The notes beneath the pieces are model-generated. The model saw only the letters and a program-made list of their open reading frames with translations. It was not told where the DNA came from and searched no databases. Positions 42,427 through 50,619 of a stretch of DNA of 64,000 nucleotides are shown one piece after another; position 1 is the first letter of the stretch, and each line of letters starts with the position of its first letter. The position numbers were made by a program, and so were the translations under genes. Origin of the DNA: Prostheceraeus crozeri (taxonomy: Eukaryota; Platyhelminthes; Polycladida; Euryleptidae); NCBI GenBank assembly GCA_907163375.1, contig CAJQUW010001043.1:1100501-1164500 (forward strand). The letters are read 5' to 3'.

Positions 42427-42957
42427 TTATAAATCAATGGTTTGAAAGAGATAAAATAGATACAGCTTGTAACTATCATACAGCGAGCAATGATAACCAT
42501 ACAGGACTTTGGCAGTGTTGAGGTAAGGAGGAAAGAAGCATTGGTTATGAACGTAGCTACTACAACGAACAGACAAAATAGGAACAGACAAATCCTTAAA
42601 ACGTTTCGTGACTTCATGATAATGTTGATTCACTCTACTATCCCAAGGTGGGAGCAAAATATCATCAATGATTAGATTGGGAAATACTTTCCTCTCCTTA
42701 CCAGGATTATTACAAAAGATGCGTATAACATTGAAAGCAGCTAACCATCGTTTAAAGTCAATAAGAAGAGCACTCTCACAAGAAAAGCCATAGTCTTGCA
42801 AATATTTCAGATTAAGTCCATGAATGTGTTTTCTCGCCCATTGATCAACATTGGGATTGCAGTTGGCATGTTGATGATAGACACTGACAATCTGATATGT
42901 CCAATTGTTCATAGCAATAGCACTGAGCTCCTGTACAGGTTCACCCTCACAATCCAT
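42427..42957 (-). CDS. Polinton accessory: DEDDh-type 3'-5' exonuclease
   Basis: The protein carries the DnaQ-like exonuclease signature. ExoI is D-C-E-G with a preceding hydrophobic strand (SIIIF, codons open upstream to a splice-type acceptor at 42976-42977), followed by EPVQELSAIAM. WARKHIHGLNLKYL matches the helix region that in DEDDh enzymes follows ExoI. ExoIII is HCSLYD, the H-x4-D of the DEDDh subgroup, at residues 156-161. ExoII is less clear. Such enzymes trim DNA or RNA ends using two metal ions. The polymerase of this element has its own exonuclease domain, so this one is extra. The true start probably lies upstream of the first ATG. Confidence 0.55.
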   Translation of the reverse strand: MDCEGEPVQELSAIAMNNWTYQIVSVYHQHANCNPNVDQWARKHIHGLNLKYLQDYGFSCESALLIDFKRWLAAFNVIRIFCNNPGKERKVFPNLIIDDILLPPWDSRVNQHYHEVTKRFKDLSVPILSVRCSSYVHNQCFFPPYLNTAKVLYGYHCSLYDSYKLYLFYLFQTIDL

Positions 42958-43009
42958 AAAAATGATGATAGAAGCCTAAAACGGAAATTTACACATCTAA
43001 GGAAACGTT

Positions 43010-43258
43010 CTATAACATATTACAAAATGAAGAATTACATCGATGCTTTTCACGACAAAATACACAAATGATATGATGGCAACGAAGAAGTAAAACGTAT
43101 CTAATAAGACCACGTCTACGACACTCAAAGCACATAAGCGAATTGTCATAGGGTAGAGTTAGGAAAGGACTAGTAATTCTCCTTCTTTGATTTGCGTTTT
43201 GAAGCAGCATTCTTCTCCGACTTGCGCTTCGTACCACTGCTGTTAAGGATTTGATCAA
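43010..43258 (-). CDS. Polinton accessory: small RING-like protein
   Basis: 82 residues: a basic leader (SASRRRMLLQNANQRRR) then CFECRRRGLIRYVLLLRCHH and IICVFCREKHRCNSSFCNML. The order C-x2-C, C-H-H, C-x2-C, C-x4-C is close to a RING or RING-like cross-brace. It overlaps the 3' end of the next gene by about 90 bases in another frame. With the protein at 41602-41931 this gives the element two RING-like genes. Zinc binding is likely, ligase activity is guesswork. Confidence 0.45.
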   Translation of the reverse strand: MIKSLTAVVRSASRRRMLLQNANQRRRITSPFLTLPYDNSLMCFECRRRGLIRYVLLLRCHHIICVFCREKHRCNSSFCNML

Positions 43259-43784
43259 TTATGTCGTCCACGTTGGGTGGTTTTGGAATATATAGGATGG
43301 ATTCCATATGCATGGAGAGAGAAGCTATTTTATTATCCTTGTGTCGACCATAATATAGCCCATTCACTTTGAAAAGGATATCCCAAGTACCTTCTCCGAG
43401 CTCATCACATCTGATGGGTATTGATTGATCTCCATCATTTTTATAATAACTACACCAATGTGATACCGGTAGGCAAATTTGATTACCATCCCAAATCTTT
43501 CTATAGGGAGTATCCTTGTCATCTCTCGCCTTCCACTCTTGAGCAAGAGGAGTAGGAATGTCCATATTTAATGTCACGTACTCCTCAATAATATCAAGTT
43601 GGTGGCGAATGTACGGACTCACGGGGATCAGTATGTAGTCCCCATACTGATTGTGCATTATCTTGACATCCGTGGAAGGGAGCATTCCCGTTTGGAGTAC
43701 TACGCCATGATCGTCATAACGCAAGACTTGTTTAAATTTACGCTGTAGCGGTGTAGAATTATGTACCTTGGTTGTTTCTCCCAC
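43170..43784 (-). CDS. Polinton accessory: possible ssDNA-binding protein
   Basis: About 204 residues from the first methionine; the frame is open further upstream to a splice acceptor at 43875-43876. A strand-rich body (VVLQTGMLPSTDVKIMHNQY, ILIPVSPYIRHQLDIIEEYV, GTWDILFKVNGLYYGRHKDN) is followed by a lysine-rich tail (GTKRKSEKNAASKRKSKKEN). The G-x-W/Y-x-I-x-F-K-V-x-G-x-Y-x-G pattern with a K-x-N-x-I-A-S strand recalls OB-fold ssDNA-binding proteins, which a protein-primed replicon needs. No motif is decisive. First gene of the right-arm leftward unit, driven by the TATA box at 44045. Confidence 0.4.
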   Translation of the reverse strand: MGETTKVHNSTPLQRKFKQVLRYDDHGVVLQTGMLPSTDVKIMHNQYGDYILIPVSPYIRHQLDIIEEYVTLNMDIPTPLAQEWKARDDKDTPYRKIWDGNQICLPVSHWCSYYKNDGDQSIPIRCDELGEGTWDILFKVNGLYYGRHKDNKIASLSMHMESILYIPKPPNVDDIIDQILNSSGTKRKSEKNAASKRKSKKENY

Positions 43785-43874
43785 TGGCCTCAGTTGTAGA
43801 TGATCTGATCGTAGCGAACCTTGTAACGTTTGACCGCCATTTTGTCCTACTAGTGCAGCAGATGGAGAAGATGC

Positions 43875-43944
43875 CTGAAAATGGAAAAGATTGTATTAAG
43901 TTTACGTTCAAGGGAGGAGAGGGAGGAAAGTAGCGACTTACCAT
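43875..43944 (-). promoter_or_regulatory. Right-arm leader intron: start codon on a splice donor
   Basis: On the minus strand ATG (43944-43942) runs straight into GTAAGT; the acceptor TTTTCAG ends at 43875 and the next bases are GCATC. This mirrors the left-arm leader at 27892-27961. A further acceptor TTTTAG followed by GCTTC ends at 42976, before the exonuclease gene. Confidence 0.6.
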
Positions 43945-44044
43945 TTTAGTTGGATAATAGAATAGGGAACTAGAGAGAGAGAAAATGTGCGTCCGTCACT
44001 CGTGCGATTCAACGATGGAATGATTCTCACTGTGGAAGGCTCGC

Positions 44045-44054
44045 TATTTATATA
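44045..44054 (-). promoter_or_regulatory. TATA box of the right-arm leftward unit
   Basis: TATATAAATA on the minus strand, about 100 bases before the leader start codon, with two CCAAT-type boxes (CCAATGAG, CCAATGAGG) just upstream near 44070-44095. Confidence 0.65.
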
Positions 44055-44211
44055 GAAATGCTTGATTCTCATTGGATGATGATCCTCATTGGACAATAAC
44101 ATCAAGCTGATTCCAAATCTGGCCTCCGTTTACCAATCCGAGCCTTCATTCGCCCGCTGGAGCTGTTTCTTGGGAAATTCTAACTCTGTCGTTTTTCGTC
44201 AATCTCCCAAA

Positions 44212-45063
44212 ATCTTAAATGGTGTCTCACACCTAAACGAAGACAGATATGAACAAGCCGTTTCTTTCACGGAATTTGTCTCACTCTTAGCTTTCAAACG
44301 AGCTATTGCACGACAAAATCCGTCCACTAGAAGCCAAGATCGAAGCTAGCTCTCCCGAGGGGGGGGGGTCAGTGAAATTTGATGAAAAATGTTTTGGTGA
44401 CGGTCCCAGGTCGAAATTCCACACTTTGGAAAATTTTCAAAATTTTACCCATACAAAGCCACTCTGACACTTAGGATTTTTTCAGGTGAGCTCCGAACTA
44501 AAATCTTGTAACAGCTCTAACTTTTGAACGGCTGGTCCGATTGACTCGCGGCGAAAATGTCGTCGAGCAGTTTTTTCTCCTCTTTCAAACGAGTAGCTGT
44601 AAGACAAAATCCGTTCACTAGAACCAAAGTTAGAAGATTGCTGTCGGGGGGGGGAGGTCAGTGAAATTTGATGAAAAATGTTTTGGTGACGGTCCCAGGT
44701 CGAAATTCCACACTTTGGAAAATTTTCAAAATATTAAAAATTTACCCATACACAGCCACTCTGACACTTAGGATTTTTTCAGGTGAGCTACAACAGTCCA
44801 CCCTCCCAACCTGGCCGGCACACCACGCCAACCTCGACAGCACATCACCGCGCGCTATACGACGGCCGGCCAGGGGGGGGACGTCAGCGAACCTTGCGGA
44901 CTCACTTGGCCGGTACACCACGACACTCTGTCGTTCCAGGGGGAGGACGTCAAACTCAAAGCACCACGGCGGCCGACCACGACACTCTGCCGTTCCAGAG
45001 GGGGTGGACGTCAGCGACGGCGGCCATCTTGCGCTATCCAGAAGTGGAGTTTTACTTACTACT
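44212..45063 (-). repeat. Polinton right terminal inverted repeat
   Basis: Partner of 21619-22476. It lacks the two extra subterminal units present in the left arm. The innermost shared block is the one around AACGAAGACAGATATGAACA. Confidence 0.93.
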
Positions 45064-45069
45064 ACCATA

Positions 45070-46130
45070 GGCCTTTGCTCGGCATTGGAATACTATTTCT
45101 ATACCAGACTTTTTTATGTCATGACATTAATTTTCATAAAAGATGAATTTTCAATAACAATTTCCCGAACATTTTTAATGCCAAGTGAATGTGCACATGA
45201 GAAGTTGACTGCTCATGTCGCCTAACCGCCTTACTCAAGGAGCTGAGACTATAATATCCCCTCTCTGTCCAGACCACATTTTCTCGAGAAAAAGGAGGAA
45301 GGGAAACAGTTTCTTGCGTTTCTCACGGCTGGTCAGCCACTCATGTGTTTAAACTTTGATGCATTAAAATGTCTTGTGTATTTCTTATTTCTTTCTCTGT
45401 GAGTTCTTTCAATTTTTAAATCAGGTGTTGACCTACCTTGCTTGACGACTGTCATCTTTTCAGCATATTCCCTTCGGACGAAAGGCGTGGTTATGATCTC
45501 ATCTGCAGTACTAAACATAGAGTCACATCAATCACGTAAAAACAAATTATGGAATTCTACGGAATTTGGGTGTTCGAGTCAGATGCATTACTCTGCACTC
45601 ATTGGCGAACGCTCATCATCTGATCGCAGTCTTTTCTGAACGTCAGTCAGCTGCTATTGTTGACGTAGTGGCCTCTCCGACGAGAAACGAAGGACAGGAA
45701 CAATTGGGTTGCGCTTCCCTTTCTATATTTAGGTACCGAGCGTCGATCAAGAATAACGGAGAATTCCATTGTAAAAATTGGAGAAGGCAAAGCACTATGT
45801 CTATCGGGAAAGCTAATATTGGCGCGGGCGCGGGCGCGTGCGCTCGCTGCCTCACACGCACACAACTCTCCTTCGCTCCGTCTGAACACACGACTAGCAT
45901 GTGTGTCCAATCGTTCGAAGAAAACGGCTGTGATTCGTGCACGCGCAAAACTGTTCACTCTGAGGTTGAGCGTCTGATTTTGAAACGGAAAGCTGTGCAC
46001 AGCTACCACAAGAAGCTATCGAGTTTAAATGAAATATGATGAATGATGGCACTTTTTATTTTTGTAAATGCTGGTAAATTATTATTGAGGATGCGCCGAA
46101 GGCATCGCAGGTACGGAGAAGACGCCATTG
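45070..46130. other. No recognisable gene; short CpG-rich stretch
   Basis: From about 45560 to 45960 the sequence is richer in GC and CpG than its surroundings (GGCGCGGGCGCGGGCGCGTG near 45820) and is open in several frames at once, which is a composition effect. It could be a promoter-type island, but I find no adjoining exon. Confidence 0.4.
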
Positions 46131-46587
46131 GTTTCATCCAAAATATTTTGATAAAACCCAAGTTTCAGATTTCTTTTAATGCATGGTTATGCACAGGAAA
46201 ATTCAATATATCGAAAAGCACGTGAAAACAGATAATTTTTGATGTTGATCTCTAAAATGATTTTCCTATTCTCCAACTCCAATCTTTAGTGTAGTCTGTC
46301 AGTTAATGTCCGCTGCCCTAATAGAGAGAGATCGTTTTGATTTGCAACCTGAATACATTTCCATGCATAACCACCGTGCTATGAATTTAGCATTAATTAA
46401 TGAGCGGACATCCAACAGACAGACTACACTAGAGATTGGAGTTGGAGAATAGGAAAATCATTTTAGACATCAACATCAAAAATTATCTGTCTTCACGTGC
46501 TTTTCGATAAATTGAATTTGCCTGTGCATGCCCATGCAGTAAAAGAAATCTGAAACTTGGGCTTTATCAAAATAATTTGGATGAAAC
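46131..46587. repeat. Fold-back element with about 175-bp arms
   Basis: Arms at about 46131-46302 and 46405-46587 are imperfect reverse complements; outer bases GTTTCATCCA and TGGATGAAAC. The loop of about 100 bases is non-coding. It directly abuts the dispersed repeat at 46579-46790. Confidence 0.75.
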
Positions 46588-46790
46588 TAAACCACAAATT
46601 ACATGCGATTGCAATTTCCTAATTTGTTTTCCAACTTAGCATTGCCAGTTTTTCTAAACTAATCGAGCTCTGACCGACTAAAAATTTCGTAGAGACCTTG
46701 ACGAAGTTCATGTGAAATATACAAATTTTTCCAAATAATCACCTTTTCGAGTTGCCAAGGTCACATCGATTTGGCATATCCAATATGCAT
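46579..46790 (+). repeat. Dispersed repeat, inverse partner of 21365-21598
   Basis: Reverse-complement match to the sequence bordering the Polinton on the left. Shared blocks include CTAATCGAGCTCTGACCGAC and CACCTTTTCGAGTTGCCAAG. Confidence 0.75.
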
Positions 46791-46818
46791 GCAATAGCAG
46801 AAGGCGGAAGGACCATGA

Positions 46819-47085
46819 TTCCGATGATAGCAATAGAAAAACCTCTCCCGAGTGAAAATTACTGCCGATGTATGACTATAAAAAATTCAATAAAATATAA
46901 TTGTGCCGACGTTTCGTGTCCAGACAATTTTGTAAATCACTCTTTCATTATCTGTGCTATTTCTGCCACAACTAAGTGTCTGGACGCGAAACGTCGGCAC
47001 AATTATATTTTATTAAATTTTATATAGTCATACATCGGCAGTAATTTTCACTCGGGAGAGATTTTTTCTATTGCTATCATCGGAA
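46819..47085. repeat. Fold-back MITE with about 107-bp arms
   Basis: Arms at 46819-46926 and 46977-47085 are highly alike reverse complements (TTCCGATGATAGCAATAGAA at the outside, GTGTCCAGAC/GTCTGGACGC inside). Non-coding loop of about 50 bases. Confidence 0.8.
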
Positions 47086-47099
47086 TATCCAATATGGCC

Positions 47100-47740
47100 T
47101 TATATTGCAGCATTGGCTCTAATTTTGTTATTAGAATCATCCATGCTGCTAAAGGAGGGGGGTCGGGTTGGCCTTCAAGTCATTACAAGGAAAACGGAGG
47201 TGCTCCACGTCGGTTGCAGCACCTCAACCATCCTCAGACTGCCCAGAGGAGAATCCGTCCCACAGTGTCGGGATTTCAAGTACCTCGGCAGCCTCATCTT
47301 CTCGCCTGCGGCCATCATCTCGGAGCAAAGGGCCCAAGGAGGAAGATCTTCTGAGGAAGTTCTTCAACTCCTCGACGACGGACGACTCTAAGGTGCGACT
47401 CTTCCGAGCTATAGTGGAACCCATCCTCCTCTACGGCCTCGAAGCGCTCCCTATGACGGCTGCAAGGAGCAGACCATTGACGCCCATTACCGCGTTCTTT
47501 TAAGAAACCCGTTAGGAATTCACTTCCCGATGAAAATGTCTTCCCGGGACCTCATGTTGTGTGCACTGGAGTGCCTGCGCTCAGTGACACCCCACGTCGT
47601 CGACGTCAAAGGCTTCTGGGACACTGTCTCCGCAATTCCCATCGAGGCAGTGCCATCCCTCTTCTGCAGGCTCTCCGTCCGAACGATTCCGAAGAGGCCA
47701 AGCCTAGACACAGTGGCCTATGCAAACTTTCTTTTGTGAC
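47100..47740 (+). mobile_element. LINE reverse transcriptase C-terminal relic
   Basis: Fragments in changing frames: KTEVLHVGCSTSTILRLPRG and FKYLGSLIF, then FRAIVEPILLYGLEALPMTA, then GVPALSDTPRRRRQRLLGHC with LRNSHRGSAIPLL. This is the region after the RT active site in RTE/CR1-like elements of invertebrates. Several frameshifts and stops; a CATATATA-type microsatellite follows at about 47820-47930 and may be its tail. It differs from the relic at 105-704. Confidence 0.65.
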
Positions 47741-48049
47741 CTTTCCCTGCTTGGACTACCCCAAACTCAACTTGGTTTTTGTCCCCCGACTCTGTTTGGC
47801 CAGCGAGTGCGCGCAAGTTAATCATGTACATATACATGCATATATTCAAGAGATGAGAATTTTTTTTTCTTTCGGAGTCTCGGCTTTTGATTTGAATATA
47901 CATATATACATATATATAAATATGAAATATTGAAAATAAAATGGCCAATACAATAAATAAGAAATAACTCAGGAAAAACTAAGATCTGGCTTCCCGACCG
48001 GTTTCACCTCATTTCTTGGGAATGAAAACTTTATTTCAAAATCATGGAA

Positions 48050-48155
48050 ATAAGACATAGTCTTAAGATAAATAATAAAAAGCAATCAACTCATATTCAG
48101 CCCAAACTGAATATGAGTTGATTGCTTTTTATTTTTATCTTAAAACTATGTCTTA
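48050..48155. repeat. Hairpin repeat with about 50-bp arms
   Basis: Arms 48050-48100 and 48107-48155, six-base spacer CCCAAA, a few mismatches in the outer half and none in the inner CAATCAACTCATATTCAG. Confidence 0.85.
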
Positions 48156-48159
48156 TATA

Positions 48160-48860
48160 TATATAAATAAAACCTATGCAGTTACATATCGTTTTGTCCT
48201 TTCACAGTACTTTATTCAGAAAAATACAACATGTGGTGTTTGCGTCTTGTAAATGTATAAAAGTGATTTGCATTTTTGTATAAACGTGTGACTATCAAAT
48301 TCAATTAAGCATCGGTAAAATACACTAATACACTAGGCCTGAATATTTCTCAATTTGAACAAATAAATCTCATGTCATTATTTGAAAAAACGAAGAAAAC
48401 AGACCAACTCTAGTTTTGAGTAAACAAAAGAGGAGGAATAGCTAAGCTTGAAAGGTACGGCTATTGGAGATGCTGTGAAACTGAGAAACTTCATTTTTTC
48501 ACAACCGCATTTGTAAAAAAATAAAAAGGATTCGCAATATCAGATCTGACATTTGATCATGGAGTAGGGTACTCTATAGAGTACTCTATGCATTTGATAT
48601 TATTTTATGGAAAATCTAATGCATGAAAAATTGCTGAATAAAAGTGCAGATGGCCAACTGTAGTAAATGATTAGCAAACGCTAGCATAAAAAGTATTCTA
48701 GAAATTAATCATTATTTTCGAAATACAAAGCGGAAGTTCAGAATCGTAGGATGTATGATGGTAGATAGATCAACGGTTGTCTATACTTCCAAAGTTAATC
48801 AAAGTGGTGAGCTCCAGTATTCAGCTCAATGTCAGGAAATGAGATATTGTTTGAGTATCA
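48160..48860. other. No recognisable gene; upstream region of the channel gene
   Basis: AT-rich sequence without domains. The palindrome TAGAGTACTCTA lies near 48575-48590. Confidence 0.4.
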
Positions 48861-48862
48861 TG

Positions 48863-48870
48863 TATAAATA
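48863..48870 (+). promoter_or_regulatory. TATA box of the DEG/ENaC gene
   Basis: TATAAATA 127 bases before the start codon, no competing ATG with a long frame between them. Confidence 0.5.
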
Positions 48871-48996
48871 GACAATAGTAACTAAATGTTCACGACTGGA
48901 AGTAGATTTCTTGACCAACAATGAAGTTGAATAACTTGTGATATCACCATCAATCGCTCTGAACATCTTCTAAAGTAAGCAGAACGAAGTGTTACA

Positions 48997-50535
48997 ATGG
49001 ATCTAAATAATTTTAGTTCGCAGAACTCTGGAGAACACTTCAGCATTCAAATTGATCATTCTGTTCATGAATCGTCTACGAAAGTGGAAAGACAGAAGGT
49101 AACGTTGCGGGAGGTAATCCGATGCAGTTCTGCTGCCGGTGTGTCAAACATTTTTTCTAATCGTGGAACGCTGTCAAAAGTGCTCTGGATTGTTTTGCTC
49201 ATCTTCGGAGTTTTTGGTTTCCTTACGAATTTGTGGTCTATTACGAAGCAATATTTGGATGGACATATTTCTACAATATTTGAGGAGGATCCTAGCGGAT
49301 TTAAGTGGCCTGACATAACAGTTTGTAATCCCAGTGTTCCGATTCACTTTACAGAGGAGCGGAAGAAAATATGGCACATTCTCAACAAAACATTGGGTGA
49401 ACAGTTTCACAAGTATGAAAATTATCACCGTCGTATGAAAGTGAAAATGATGCTGTCTAGCATTAATGCTAAAACTTTCGGAATAATCAATCCTCATTTG
49501 AAATTTCGAATGATGCTTTCAGATCGGAGTTGGTCAAACCACTATTCTGACTGTCAAAATTGTTTTGACTTTTGGAAAGCAATGGGCCCCTCTCATTCAA
49601 TGAGCGTCTGCTACACGTTGAAAGGATCATTGCTTGCAAATAGAACAAATAACTATAGAACACTACCAACCAGACAACTACTCTTCTCGTTTAAATTAAA
49701 GAAGGAGGATTATTTGACATTCAATCCTGCAGAACATCGAAAGGTTTCTGTTTTTGTAACGTCTTCTGGACGATTTATCTCAATCGATCCTTATACAGCT
49801 GAGCAAGGATTGCATGTAAATGGCAATGACCTTGCGAGAATAACTTTGTCGCAAACACGATATCAAAGACTATATAGCAAAGATAAATGCAGCAAAAAGC
49901 CCTTCATGTTCCAGCTATATGACGTCACTCTCCAGAGAACCAAAATTTATACCGGCGGTTTTGAAGATTGTGCTGCCTACAACAGACAGAAATTATTTTG
50001 GAAAAAGTTCGGATGTTATGCACCTGATTTGCCTATTTTCAAATTTAATTTTGCAAAACATCCTTACTTGTGTTTAAATGCTGCACAATCCAACATAACT
50101 TACAGTGCTTATAATCGGCATCTTAAAGAAATATCTCCTTACTGGAACGGAGCAGCAGTGAATGGATGTGATCAATATACAAGACAAAGATGCAATCTAA
50201 GGAAATATACCTTCACACTTCAACTGGACGACGATCTAATGAAGAAATACAACTCGGTTTTATCCCCTAGTATGAAAGAATATGTCAAGAGGGAATTAGA
50301 CAACGACATGGCTCACTTCTTTATTACACGAGATGACAATCCGCAATACATTCATCAACATTATCAATTTACAATTGTACAATATATTTCTAGCATCGGA
50401 GGACTTCTCGGCTTGTGGCTTGGCCTAAGCGTCATAAGTGCATTTGAACTCATCGAAATAGTAGCGAGAAGTTTGACATTATCTTGTACATATCTGAGGA
50501 ATATGAAAATAAGGGAGGAGAATGAAGTTCCATGA
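48997..50535 (+). CDS. DEG/ENaC-family sodium channel subunit
   Basis: An intact, intronless 512-residue gene. Features in order: a cytoplasmic N terminus with the family AAGVSNIF stretch (the gating His-Gly position reads Ala-Gly), TM1 (VLWIVLLIFGVFGFLTNLW), the post-TM1 block WPDITVCNPSVP, a large ectodomain with paired cysteines (CQNCFDFWKAMG..., CAAYNRQKLFWKKFGC, CDQYTRQRC), and TM2 with the selectivity region and signature GGLLGLWLGLSVISAFELIE. The G-x-S-type filter corresponds to GLS. Such channels are amiloride-type, trimeric, and gated by peptides, acid or touch in invertebrates; which applies here cannot be told. It is the only clearly intact host gene in the window. No AATAAA is visible before the next element. 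Confidence 0.9.
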   Translation: MDLNNFSSQNSGEHFSIQIDHSVHESSTKVERQKVTLREVIRCSSAAGVSNIFSNRGTLSKVLWIVLLIFGVFGFLTNLWSITKQYLDGHISTIFEEDPSGFKWPDITVCNPSVPIHFTEERKKIWHILNKTLGEQFHKYENYHRRMKVKMMLSSINAKTFGIINPHLKFRMMLSDRSWSNHYSDCQNCFDFWKAMGPSHSMSVCYTLKGSLLANRTNNYRTLPTRQLLFSFKLKKEDYLTFNPAEHRKVSVFVTSSGRFISIDPYTAEQGLHVNGNDLARITLSQTRYQRLYSKDKCSKKPFMFQLYDVTLQRTKIYTGGFEDCAAYNRQKLFWKKFGCYAPDLPIFKFNFAKHPYLCLNAAQSNITYSAYNRHLKEISPYWNGAAVNGCDQYTRQRCNLRKYTFTLQLDDDLMKKYNSVLSPSMKEYVKRELDNDMAHFFITRDDNPQYIHQHYQFTIVQYISSIGGLLGLWLGLSVISAFELIEIVARSLTLSCTYLRNMKIREENEVP

Positions 50536-50619
50536 GTTCCGGCAATCTTGCTTATTTTGTCCAGTTTGGAGTGCTCATGCAACGACAATATGGTCTAAGT
50601 TGAGCCAGGAATGCGAAGT

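Larger units (their letters stand above)
21619..45063. mobile_element. Polinton (Maverick), 23,445 bp, both ends present
   Basis: The element starts AGTAGTAAGTAAAACTCC at 21619 and ends with the exact reverse complement at 45063, flanked by the 6-bp duplication ACCATA (21613-21618 and 45064-45069). Polintons begin with AG and make 6-bp duplications. It encodes protein-primed DNA polymerase B, a retroviral-type integrase with chromodomain, an FtsK/HerA-class packaging ATPase, an adenovirus-type protease, a major capsid region and penton-like proteins, plus about a dozen accessory genes. Terminal repeats are nearly alike and the duplication is perfect, so insertion is recent. I count roughly six coding breaks, concentrated in the polymerase, capsid and TBP-like regions; some could be sequencing errors. 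Treated as a fossil copy. Confidence 0.97.

Noticed and set aside
45566-46039. 157-residue frame in the CpG-rich stretch
   Set aside because: Open in several frames at once because of composition; no domain, no splice context.
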